A DNA stretch of 7,145 nucleotides from assembly GCA_035943355.1 (NCBI GenBank), contig DASZCG010000220.1, positions 1-7,145 of the forward strand. The letters are read 5' to 3'. The position numbers were made by a program, and so were the translations under genes. Within the stretch, counting starts at the first letter, position 1. The number at the start of each line of letters is the position of its first letter. Shown in pieces: positions 1 to 5,813 of the stretch. The notes under the pieces were generated by a model. It was not told the DNA's origin and ran no database searches. It saw nothing but the letters and a program-made list of their open reading frames with translations. The DNA is from 20CM-2-65-7 sp035943355. Its GTDB lineage: Bacteria > Gemmatimonadota > Gemmatimonadetes > Gemmatimonadales > GWC2-71-9.

Positions 1-942
1 CGTCTCCACCTCCATGCCCGTGGGACGCGTCAGCGACTCGTACAGCTCGGGCCGGCGCGCCCGCAACCAGCGCCGTCCCGATGACGTGGGAAGAATGGAC
101 GCGTCGAGATCCGCCACCACCATGTCGTCTCCCAACGCCCGCGTCTCCGCCATCACCTCACCATAGGGATCGAGCACCATCGCGTTGCCGGTGCGGATCT
201 CATCGTCGTCAGGGCCGATGCCGTTGCTGAACAGCAGAAACATGCCGTTGTCGTGCGCCCGGCTCGGCAGCCAGCGCATGAGCCAACCGCGCCCCTTGGG
301 CCCGCACAACTCCGCCTCGCATGCCGCGGGGTCTTCATCGCGACGGGCCCAGACGGCGAGGTCGATCGGCTTCATGCCGCGCGGGCTCACCGAATTACAC
401 CCGCCCGTCTGATGGGGCGCGAGCAGGATCTCGGCGCCCAGCAGCGCCGTGGCGCGGGCGTTCTCGACGATGTTGTTGTCGTAGCAGATCAGCACGCCCA
501 CGCGGCAACCGTGCGGCGTGTCGAACACGGTGTAGCGATTGCCGGCGCAAATGTTCGGGTGCTCAAAGACGTGCAGCTTGCGATGGACCGCCCACGTCCC
601 ATCCGGCATGGCGACGACGTAGCCGTTATAGACGCACCCATCGGGGGCGCGCTCGAGCAACCCGGCGCCGATGGTCATCCCGTGCTCGCGCGACAGCTGC
701 AACAGGTCCCTGGTGCACTGCCCGTCCGGGACCGGCTCGGCCAGCGCCTCGAACCCCGCGCGCGAGAGTTTGCGCACGTGCCAGTAGCCCGTGAGGCACA
801 TCTCCGGGAAGGCGATCATCTCGACGCCCGCGCGAGCGGCCTCTCTCACGAAGTGCCGGACGCGGCCGAGGTTGTAGGACTTGTCGCTCGGGGTGGGTTG
901 GAACTGGACGGTGGCTACATGGATGTCGCGCATATTCTCCAT
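1..942 (-). CDS. Carbon-nitrogen hydrolase (nitrilase superfamily), 3' end beyond window
   Basis: The frame is open from the ATG at 942 to base 1, giving 314 residues with no stop, so the C-terminus lies outside the window. The nitrilase catalytic triad is visible: Glu47 in AFPEMCLTGY, Lys122 in HRKLHVFEHP and Cys153 in VGVLICYDNN. This supports hydrolysis of a non-peptide C-N bond (amide, nitrile or N-carbamoyl) by a cytoplasmic enzyme; there is no signal peptide. The substrate cannot be read from sequence. At 314 residues the protein is already near the usual 270-330 for the family, so little is missing. The start at 942 is preferred because AAGGA lies 8 bases upstream; an in-frame ATG at 933 is an alternative. 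That Shine-Dalgarno falls inside a dispersed repeat (945-1045). The gene is divergent from the lipoprotein gene at 1131. Long plus-strand frames across it are GC-driven shadows. Confidence 0.93.
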   Translation of the reverse strand, partial: MENMRDIHVATVQFQPTPSDKSYNLGRVRHFVREAARAGVEMIAFPEMCLTGYWHVRKLSRAGFEALAEPVPDGQCTRDLLQLSREHGMTIGAGLLERAPDGCVYNGYVVAMPDGTWAVHRKLHVFEHPNICAGNRYTVFDTPHGCRVGVLICYDNNIVENARATALLGAEILLAPHQTGGCNSVSPRGMKPIDLAVWARRDEDPAACEAELCGPKGRGWLMRWLPSRAHDNGMFLLFSNGIGPDDDEIRTGNAMVLDPYGEVMAETRALGDDMVVADLDASILPTSSGRRWLRARRPELYESLTRPTGMEVET

Positions 943-944
943 AA

Positions 945-1045
945 AGCAGATCCTTCGCGCCTGCGGCGCTCAGGATGACAGGCCGCCTCTCTCTCTTCAT
1001 CAAATAATGAAGGAAAGCGCGCGGCATGTCATCCGAAGGACCTGC
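945..1045. repeat. Inverted pair of a dispersed repeat (GCAGATCCTTCG...TCAGGATGACA)
   Basis: The left copy (946-980) reads GCAGATCCTTCG, then a GC-rich middle, then CTCAGGATGACA. The right copy (1027-1045) reads TGTCATCC directly joined to GAAGGACCTGC, so it is the reverse complement of the left copy with its middle deleted and one base changed. Between them is a small hairpin, CTTCAT (995-1000) and ATGAAG (1007-1012) around a six-base loop. The consensus 'TCATCCTGAGC...GAAGGATCTGC' is, from memory, a high-copy intergenic repeat in Acidobacteriota and Gemmatimonadota genomes; copy number cannot be seen here beyond a third partial copy at 2776. The left copy supplies the Shine-Dalgarno of the hydrolase gene. 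The rest of the 943-1130 gap holds a possible promoter and a short inverted repeat (1058-1076). Confidence 0.7.
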
Positions 1046-1075
1046 TTCTTGGGGGTGAGGAGTCTAGCTCACTCC

Positions 1076-1104
1076 TTGCGGGCCTGAACCGCTCATGCCA
1101 AACT
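1076..1104 (+). promoter_or_regulatory. Possible sigma70-type promoter for the beta-propeller lipoprotein
   Basis: TTGCGG (1076-1081) and CAAACT (1099-1104) are separated by 17 bases, and a TGC extended -10 element precedes the second box. The -10 match is only partial. The site lies 26 bases before the GTG start at 1131. An imperfect inverted repeat, AGGAGT (1058-1063) and ACTCCT (1071-1076), abuts it and could be an operator. This is a weak pattern call in GC-rich DNA. Confidence 0.25.
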
Positions 1105-1130
1105 AGCGAGCCTTTTCCCAGGACCCGTCC

Positions 1131-2774
1131 GTGCGTCGAACGCCGCTGCCGTTGCTGCTTGTCCTCGTTCTGCTCGCAGCCTGCTCAGAACCCACGACCG
1201 ACACGCGCGCCCAGAATCCGCAGACGATCTCCGTGCTGACCCAGCACAACGACAACACCCGGTCGGGCTGGAACGACAGCGAGACGGTGTTGACCACGAG
1301 CAACGTCAATGTGCAGCAGTTTGGCGCACTGTTCACCTTACTGGTGGACGACGAGGTGTATGCTCAGCCATTGGTCGCCGGCCATGTCGCCCTCGGCAGC
1401 CAGCCGCGCAACGTCGTCTATGTCGCCACGGTCAACAACACGGTCTACGCGTTTGACAGTGACGACGGACGACTCTACTGGAAGAAGAACTTCACGGCCG
1501 CGGGCATGCGGCCGCCCCGCAACACCGACATGACCGGCGCCTGCGGGGGCACCTACCCGAACTTCAGCGGCAACATGGGGATCGTCGGGACGCCCGTGAT
1601 CGACGCGGCGCACCAAGTCATGTATTTCGTGGCGCGCAGTACCTCGGCGGGGGCCACCACCTACCGGCAGGACCTGCATGCCGTGAACATCGTCAGCGGC
1701 TCAGAGCTCGCGGGCAGCCCCGTGCGCATCACCGCCAGCGTCACCGGCAACGGTGACGGCAGCGTCAACAACGTCGTCGCATTCGACGACCAAAAGCAGA
1801 ACCAGCGTCAGGCCCTGACGCTCGCGAACGGCCTCGTCTACGTGACGTTCTCATCGCACTGTGATTGGGGGCCGTATCACGGCTGGATCCTGGGATACGA
1901 CGCCACCACCCTGCAGCGACTCGTCGTCTACAATGACACCCCCAACGGCTACGCCGGCGGCATCTGGGAAAGCGGCATGGGCCCGGCCGCGGATCCGCAG
2001 GGGAACCTGTACGTCGTGACGGGGAACGGCACGGTGGGAGACAGCGGCACGGAGACGAACCTGACGAATCGCGGCAACAGTGCGCTGAAGCTGATGCCGT
2101 CGGGATCGACGTTGCAGGTCGCGAGCTACTTCACCCCGTTCGATTACCAGGCTCAGAACGATGCCGACTTGGATTACGGTACGATGGGGTCGTTGTTGAT
2201 TCCGAATTCTAGCTATTTCCTCACCGGCGGCAAAAACGGCAGTCTGTATCTCCTGAACAAAGACAACATGGGCGGGTGGGTGTCGGGCGCCGATCAGGTG
2301 CAACAAGTCGTCGCACTCAGCTCCAGCGCCAACATGCATTGCCAGGCGGCGTACTACATCGGCGGCGCGAAGGAATTCATGTACGTGTGGGCCGAGAACG
2401 ATCTCTTGCGGGCGATCCCGTTCAATCGCGGCAGCAACCTGCTCGATCGGACCGGCGAGATCGACTTCGGCGGCGGCGGCCCGACCGGGCAGAGCGGGGC
2501 GGTGTTATCGGTCTCCTCCAATGGGTCCCGGGACTCGACCGCGATTCTCTGGGCGTCATATGCGTACAGCGACGACGCGGAGAGTTTCGTCACGCCGGGA
2601 ATTCTGCGCGCGTTCGCTGCGACGGACGTGACGCGAGAACTGTGGAACAATCGTCAGAATGCGTCGCGCGACGGAGCGGGCAATTACGCGAAGTTCTCCT
2701 CGCCGACGATCGCCAACGGACACGTCTACCTGCCGACGTTTTCCAACAAGGTCGTCGTGTACGGCTTGCAGTAG
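1131..2774 (+). CDS. Secreted PQQ-like beta-propeller lipoprotein
   Basis: This 547-residue protein starts at GTG, with AGGA seven bases upstream (1120-1123). It opens with a lipoprotein signal peptide: two arginines, a leucine-rich core and the lipobox Leu15-Ala16-Ala17-Cys18. The mature protein is probably membrane-anchored outside the cytoplasm. The mature part begins with a QHNDNTRSGWN-type segment typical of quinoprotein-alcohol-dehydrogenase-like propellers. It then carries blade repeats such as VVYVATVNNTVYAFDSDDG followed by LYWKKNF (residues 96-120), with similar 'LYVVTGNG' and 'SLYLLNK' strands later. The fold is well supported. PQQ binding and enzyme activity are not shown, since many such proteins are structural or substrate-binding. 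It is transcribed alone: the hydrolase upstream is divergent and the next genes are convergent. No clear terminator follows its TAG; a repeat fragment begins immediately after it. Confidence 0.92.
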   Translation: MRRTPLPLLLVLVLLAACSEPTTDTRAQNPQTISVLTQHNDNTRSGWNDSETVLTTSNVNVQQFGALFTLLVDDEVYAQPLVAGHVALGSQPRNVVYVATVNNTVYAFDSDDGRLYWKKNFTAAGMRPPRNTDMTGACGGTYPNFSGNMGIVGTPVIDAAHQVMYFVARSTSAGATTYRQDLHAVNIVSGSELAGSPVRITASVTGNGDGSVNNVVAFDDQKQNQRQALTLANGLVYVTFSSHCDWGPYHGWILGYDATTLQRLVVYNDTPNGYAGGIWESGMGPAADPQGNLYVVTGNGTVGDSGTETNLTNRGNSALKLMPSGSTLQVASYFTPFDYQAQNDADLDYGTMGSLLIPNSSYFLTGGKNGSLYLLNKDNMGGWVSGADQVQQVVALSSSANMHCQAAYYIGGAKEFMYVWAENDLLRAIPFNRGSNLLDRTGEIDFGGGGPTGQSGAVLSVSSNGSRDSTAILWASYAYSDDAESFVTPGILRAFAATDVTRELWNNRQNASRDGAGNYAKFSSPTIANGHVYLPTFSNKVVVYGLQ

Positions 2775-3569
2775 TCGAAGGATCTGCTTCCTGTGGTCTT
2801 GCAGTGTTGTGAATGCCTCCTCCGGACCAGCGGCCGGCTGCCCATCAGGAATTGCCCCCCCTGTCCCCCCCCCAGGCCATAGCGGCATCTGAGTATGTCC
2901 TGGCGCTGGTTGCCAGGACGACGGCTTCGTGATCCGCACGTCGCGGAACGTGGCCCGCTCGACCACGGTGTCGTTGTGGGCGCAGACGAACAGTCCGACG
3001 TAGACGGTATCGGGGAGCGACACGCCGGTCAGGATCTGCGTCACGAGCGTGTCGCCGACTCGACCCACCGACAGGATGTAGGCGCCATCGCGCCGCTCGA
3101 GCTGGATCACGGCGTCCGCATCGGGCAGGCTATCGCGGGACTTCTCCTCCTCCGTGATCCCGCCGACGGTGCGGCGGAACTGGAGCGACATCAGTCCGTT
3201 GCCGTGCAGCGCCGCGGTCACGTGGACCCCGTTCGTTGCCAGCGACGGCCGAATCGTCCAGCCGATCTTGCGATGCTCCTCGACGCCGGCGCCGCTGAAC
3301 CGCGCCCGGGTCGAGAGCGTGAAGTTGCCGCTGAGGCGCTTCCACACGAAATGGAAGTCGTCGCGCGCGTCCCACATGTTCTGCCCCGACCCGGCGATCA
3401 CATACTCCTGGCGCTGCGGATCGTACGACCCGGAACCGGCCCGCCGCACTGTGCCGACGTCGCCTTGGGCATCGAAGATGCCGAGCGGACTCTGGGCGTG
3501 GGACGCGGTGGAGCAGAGCATGAGCGTCGTGGCGCTCGCGAGCAGGCGACGCACCAGGGCGGGCCTCAC
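2556..3569 (-). CDS. Secreted DUF1349-like (concanavalin-A-like) protein, C-terminus lost or chimeric
   Basis: The GTG at 3569 overlaps the stop of the transporter gene by four bases (GTGA), so translation is probably coupled. A signal peptide ends at SHA|Q (residues 23-26), implying export with type I cleavage. The next 190 or so residues, to about base 2922, resemble the beta-sandwich domain that in related proteins precedes a TolB/PD40 propeller: SPLGIFDAQGDVGTV, then NMWDARDDFHFVWK, HRKIGW, ALHGNGLMSLQFRR and VGLFVCAHNDTVVERA. The propeller is absent. After RDVRITKP (about 2922) the frame enters unrelated sequence, crosses G-runs at 2855-2873, and stays open to 2556, overlapping the lipoprotein gene in antisense by 219 bases. 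The tail is unlikely to be a true domain. A one-base gain in the nine-G run would stop translation at 2845. Function unknown; carbohydrate binding is possible from the fold. Confidence 0.6.
   Translation of the reverse strand: MRPALVRRLLASATTLMLCSTASHAQSPLGIFDAQGDVGTVRRAGSGSYDPQRQEYVIAGSGQNMWDARDDFHFVWKRLSGNFTLSTRARFSGAGVEEHRKIGWTIRPSLATNGVHVTAALHGNGLMSLQFRRTVGGITEEEKSRDSLPDADAVIQLERRDGAYILSVGRVGDTLVTQILTGVSLPDTVYVGLFVCAHNDTVVERATFRDVRITKPSSWQPAPGHTQMPLWPGGGTGGAIPDGQPAAGPEEAFTTLQDHRKQILRLLQAVHDDLVGKRRQVDVSVGDRRRGELRVIARSVARRILTIVPQFSRHVRRSERAQNSRRDETLRVVAVRI
2775..2791. repeat. Partial third copy of the dispersed repeat
   Basis: CGAAGGATCTGCTTCC at 2776-2791 matches the end of the repeat seen at 945-1045, in the same orientation as the right-hand copy there. 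It starts one base after the TAG of the lipoprotein gene. Only the GAAGGATCTGC end is present; the TCAGGATGACA end is missing, which suggests a deletion or recombination junction at or near the stop codon. Confidence 0.6.
2814..2912 (-). pseudogene. Probable remnant of an alpha/beta hydrolase N-terminus
   Basis: In the same frame as the DUF1349-like domain, bases 2912-2814 encode QPAPGHTQMPLWPG, a Gly-rich insert, then AIPDGQPAAGPEEA. From memory, HTQ-[IML]-P-[IL]-WPG followed by PD-x-QP-x-x-GPE opens the mature part of a family of secreted alpha/beta hydrolases (dienelactone-hydrolase or esterase type). The nucleophile region and the rest of such a protein are missing: downstream codons match nothing I recognise and soon run into the repeat at 2775-2791. 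I read it as a leftover 5' gene fragment joined to the truncated gene upstream. The family match is recalled, not searched. Confidence 0.4.
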
Positions 3570-4777
3570 AGGGGGCGAGGCCGCCCAAACGCGACCCCTC
3601 GCCGCTCCGGGCCGACGAGCGCCACCACCGCACCCACGACGAACACCAGCGCCGCCGAGAGCGCCATCGCCCGCGCGTAGGTGGTGCGCGCCGCAAACAG
3701 CGCCTGCGTGTGGGGGATCTGGCTCGCGACCGCCACGCCGCATTGATAGGCGAACCCCGGCAGGAACCCGCGCACGCCGTCCGGCGCGAGCTCGTTGATG
3801 TGCGCCGGAATGACGCCCCACGCGCCTTGCACGAAGAACTGCATCAGGAAAGCGCCGACCACGAGCAGGGCGGTGGCGGGCGCGAAGGCCCAGATCGGGA
3901 TCATCAGCACGGCGCCCACGAGCGCGAGGGCGATCGTGCGCCGGCGGCCCAGTCTGTCCGAGTAGAGGCCACAGAGAACGCCGCCCGCGAGCGCGCCGAC
4001 CTGCGAGAACGCCGTCAGCGCGGCGCGTGCCTGCGGCCCGAACCCCCAATCGCGCTCGAGGAATGTGGGATACATGTCCTGCGTGCCGTGCGACACCATG
4101 TTCATCAGGGCCATCAAGCACGTCAGATACAGGAAGAGCTTCCAGTGCGACGCGATCGCCCGTCCCAGATGCGACCAGCTCTCGTGCCGCGTCTCGCGCC
4201 ACACGTCGGACTCCTGCACGCGCGCGCGCACGAACACCGCGAGCAGCGCCGGCAGCCCACCGATGAAGAACAGCGGCCGCCAGCCCCAGTGCGGGAACAC
4301 GAGCAGGTAGCACAACGCTGCAAGTAAATAACCGGCCGCATAGCCCTGCTGCAGCAGACCCGACATCACGCCGCGCAGTCGCGGCGGCACTTTCTCCATG
4401 ACCAGTGACGCGCCCACGCCCCATTCCGCGCCCATGCCGATCCCGAACAGGGCGCGCAGCACGAGAAAGGTGACGAAGTTCGGCGCCAGGCCTGTGAGCA
4501 CCTCGACCACCGAGTAGAACACGAGATCGACCATCAGCGGGATCTTGCGGCCGTAGCGATCGGCGAGGAGGCCAAAGATGAAAGCGCCCACGGGCCGGAA
4601 GGCGAGCGTGAGCGTGATCGACAGGGCGATCGCGGCGTCCGACTTGCCGAACTCCTTGGCGATCGCCGTCAGCGTCATCACGACCAGGAAGAAATCGAAC
4701 GCGTCGAGCGTCCAGCCGAGGAATCCGGCGGCGACAGTCGCGTTCTGATCGCTCGGGGCAGGGCGTGGCGTGGTCAT
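3566..4777 (-). CDS. MFS transporter, SHS family (lactate/pyruvate-type monocarboxylate:H+ symporter)
   Basis: This 403-residue inner-membrane protein has about twelve hydrophobic segments. MFS motif A appears twice, as expected for the duplicated fold: GLLADRYGRK at 69-78 and GLYSDRLGRR at 270-279. An N-terminal GWTLDAFDFF (21-30) and GIGMGAEWGVG (113-123) are typical of the sialate:H+ symporter (SHS) branch. NMVSHGTQDMYPT at 226-238 matches the Nxx[S/T]Hx[S/D]QDxxxT signature known from Jen1-type lactate/pyruvate symporters, with Thr in place of Ser/Asp at one position. Proton-coupled uptake of a short monocarboxylate is therefore the best guess. The ATG at 4777 is chosen because homologous sequence begins soon after; no strong Shine-Dalgarno precedes it, and a GTG three codons upstream is possible. 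It is divergent from the riboswitch unit, and the secreted protein gene starts inside its stop codon. Confidence 0.92.
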   Translation of the reverse strand: MTTPRPAPSDQNATVAAGFLGWTLDAFDFFLVVMTLTAIAKEFGKSDAAIALSITLTLAFRPVGAFIFGLLADRYGRKIPLMVDLVFYSVVEVLTGLAPNFVTFLVLRALFGIGMGAEWGVGASLVMEKVPPRLRGVMSGLLQQGYAAGYLLAALCYLLVFPHWGWRPLFFIGGLPALLAVFVRARVQESDVWRETRHESWSHLGRAIASHWKLFLYLTCLMALMNMVSHGTQDMYPTFLERDWGFGPQARAALTAFSQVGALAGGVLCGLYSDRLGRRRTIALALVGAVLMIPIWAFAPATALLVVGAFLMQFFVQGAWGVIPAHINELAPDGVRGFLPGFAYQCGVAVASQIPHTQALFAARTTYARAMALSAALVFVVGAVVALVGPERRGVAFGRPRPL

Positions 4778-4868
4778 GCGGATCACGGTCAAAGGAGCCT
4801 CTAGATTACACCTTTCCCGCACGCGTGTGATGGTCGTCACGCCGGAGACCCTGCACGTCCGCCAATTT

Positions 4869-4958
4869 CGGCCTAGCTGCTCAGAGCAAACCCGTCGAAA
4901 GGCGGGGACGCAGAGCCACGGGGCTACGGCGGATACCCGCCTTGCTCGCCGGGCCGCC
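4869..4958 (+). promoter_or_regulatory. Cyclic di-GMP class I riboswitch (GEMM-I) candidate
   Basis: Conserved GEMM-I elements appear in order. GCAAACC (4886-4892) leads into a six-pair stem, CCCGTC with GGCGGG, capped by a GAAA tetraloop (4897-4900). GACGCAGAGCCACGGG (4907-4922) follows. Next is a second arm with the GGCGG-ATAC-CCGCC hairpin (4928-4941), then GCCGGGCCGCC (4948-4958) in place of the usual GCCGGGTTGCC closing strand. An intrinsic terminator begins within this last strand, so ligand binding and termination compete for the same bases. CGGCC at 4869-4873 can pair with GGCCG at 4952-4956, a plausible antiterminator. It would adjust transcription of the lipoprotein gene at 5022 to cyclic di-GMP level. 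Whether the switch is ON or OFF cannot be decided by eye. No promoter for this leader is obvious to me in 4778-4868. Confidence 0.82.
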
Positions 4959-4986
4959 AGCGATGCACACGCCGGCGGCCTTTTTT
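4952..4986 (+). terminator. Riboswitch expression platform: intrinsic terminator/attenuator
   Basis: GGCCGCC (4952-4958) pairs perfectly with GGCGGCC (4974-4980). After one A/C mismatch the stem continues with GCG and CGC around a seven-base loop. Six T residues (4981-4986) follow directly. The 5' arm is shared with the 3' end of the riboswitch aptamer. The terminator lies 35 bases before the ATG of the lipoprotein gene, and no gene ends just upstream, so it acts on leader transcripts. Confidence 0.88.
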
Positions 4987-4993
4987 GTTTACC

Positions 4994-5016
4994 GGGGCGG
5001 GGGAGGGGAGGGGGGG
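4994..5016 (+). promoter_or_regulatory. G-tract Shine-Dalgarno region, potential G-quadruplex
   Basis: Four G-runs of 4, 5, 4 and 7 bases are separated by single bases (C, A, A), which fits the G-quadruplex pattern of four tracts with very short loops. Two GGAGG matches to the anti-Shine-Dalgarno lie inside it (5002-5006 and 5007-5011), the second ten bases before the ATG at 5022. The same stretch therefore supplies the ribosome binding site and could hide it by folding. Folding in the cell is unproven. Confidence 0.55.
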
Positions 5017-5021
5017 ACGAC

Positions 5022-5675
5022 ATGAACTTCAGGTTCAAGCTGTCGCGACGACTCGCGCGCATAAAGTTTGGCGCGATCATTGCCGGAGCGTTCGTCCTGG
5101 GTTGTGGACTCACCCAGAGCGGACCCACTGTGGATCGTATCGATAATATCAACATCGTCCCCGGGCGCATCACGCTGCTCCCCTTCCAGTCTGCGCCTCT
5201 CACCTTGGTCGTCACCACGTCGCACGGCGATCCCGCGTCACCGGGGTCGCTGACGTGGTCCACCACCGGTGGGACGGTGATCAACAATGGCATCATCGGC
5301 GGCGTACCGCACATCACGTATACGGCACCCTCGCAGGCCGGCAGTTATCAGCTCATCGTCACCACCGTCACCGGCACACCCACCGCGACCGCCAGCATCA
5401 CCGTCACGCTAACGGCGGTGCCCGTCAGCGCGGTCACGGTTACGCCCGGCAGCGTGAGCCTGGCTCTCGCCGACACGACGACGCTTCAGGCCAAGCTGGC
5501 GGATTCCACGGGCAATGTGATCTTCGGCCGGGCGATCGACTGGACCACGAGCGACGCCGGTGTCGCGACGGTTCTCGCCACCGGCTTCGTGCGCGCGATC
5601 GCCGCCGGGAGCGCAACGATCACGGCGACGAGCGAAGGGCACAGCGGGACAGCCGTCGTGACTGTGCGGCCGTAA
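5022..5675 (+). CDS. Ig-like / Big_2 domain lipoprotein under riboswitch control
   Basis: The protein is 217 residues when started at the ATG at 5022, which follows the G-rich Shine-Dalgarno. The frame is open back to 4770, but that extension crosses the riboswitch and terminator and is not coding. A basic N-terminus (FRFKLSRRLARIKF) and hydrophobic core lead to the lipobox Val25-Leu26-Gly27-Cys28, so it is probably anchored in the membrane and exposed outside the cytoplasm. Residues about 45-130 form one Ig-like domain (LTWSTTGGTV...ITYTAPSQAGSYQLIVTT). Residues about 132-217 form a clear Big_2 domain (VSAVTVTPGSVSL, then DWTTSDAGVATVLATGFVRAIAAGSATITAT). There is no catalytic domain. Such domains are common in adhesins and surface proteins; an adhesion or matrix role fits control by cyclic di-GMP, but this is inference. 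A dedicated terminator follows, so it is monocistronic. Confidence 0.9.
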   Translation: MNFRFKLSRRLARIKFGAIIAGAFVLGCGLTQSGPTVDRIDNINIVPGRITLLPFQSAPLTLVVTTSHGDPASPGSLTWSTTGGTVINNGIIGGVPHITYTAPSQAGSYQLIVTTVTGTPTATASITVTLTAVPVSAVTVTPGSVSLALADTTTLQAKLADSTGNVIFGRAIDWTTSDAGVATVLATGFVRAIAAGSATITATSEGHSGTAVVTVRP

Positions 5676-5688
5676 AGGTGGCGGATGC

Positions 5689-5719
5689 AAAAAGGCCTCG
5701 CACGTGCGAGGCCTTTTTT
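5689..5719. terminator. Perfect intrinsic terminator, probably bidirectional
   Basis: GGCCTCGCACGTGCGAGGCC (5694-5713) is a perfect 20-base palindrome. Five A residues precede it (5689-5693) and six T residues follow (5714-5719), so it could stop transcription from either side. It begins 14 bases after the TAA of the Big_2 lipoprotein gene and closes that transcription unit. Its tail, GGCCTTTTTTGTTT, is identical to that of the riboswitch terminator. Confidence 0.95.
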
Positions 5720-5813
5720 GTTTGCGAAACTTTCCCCTCTCGACTCCGCGTATCTCCTCCGGTAACCGCAGCGCCCCCAGCCCCCAGCTCCCCCGTTCCA
5801 CCACGGAGGCCTG

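Noticed and set aside
253..978. 241-residue open frame on the plus strand
   Set aside because: It lies antisense to the nitrilase gene, which has its full catalytic triad; the product is Arg/Ala-rich with no recognisable fold.
945..1045. Inverted repeats considered as a CRISPR array or insertion sequence
   Set aside because: There are only two copies, they are inverted rather than direct, there is no transposase, and no regular spacers.
2828..2840. CAGCGGCCGGCTG as a terminator between the convergent genes
   Set aside because: The stem is only four clean pairs and no T-run follows on either strand.
3710..4327. 205-residue plus-strand open frame
   Set aside because: It is the reverse strand of the MFS transporter, whose membrane segments and motifs are clear.
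4818..4830. CACGCGTG palindrome in the divergent region as an operator
   Set aside because: Eight-base palindromes of this composition are expected by chance in GC-rich DNA and no repeat or promoter context supports it.
4770..5021. N-terminal extension of the Big_2 lipoprotein frame
   Set aside because: It spans the riboswitch and terminator and would bury the signal peptide and lipobox; the ATG at 5022 has a strong ribosome site.
5774..5794. C5-AG-C5-AGCT-C5 tract before the DUF4386 gene, possible minus-strand G-quadruplex
   Set aside because: Only three tracts are clear and no suitable fourth lies nearby, so the pattern is incomplete.
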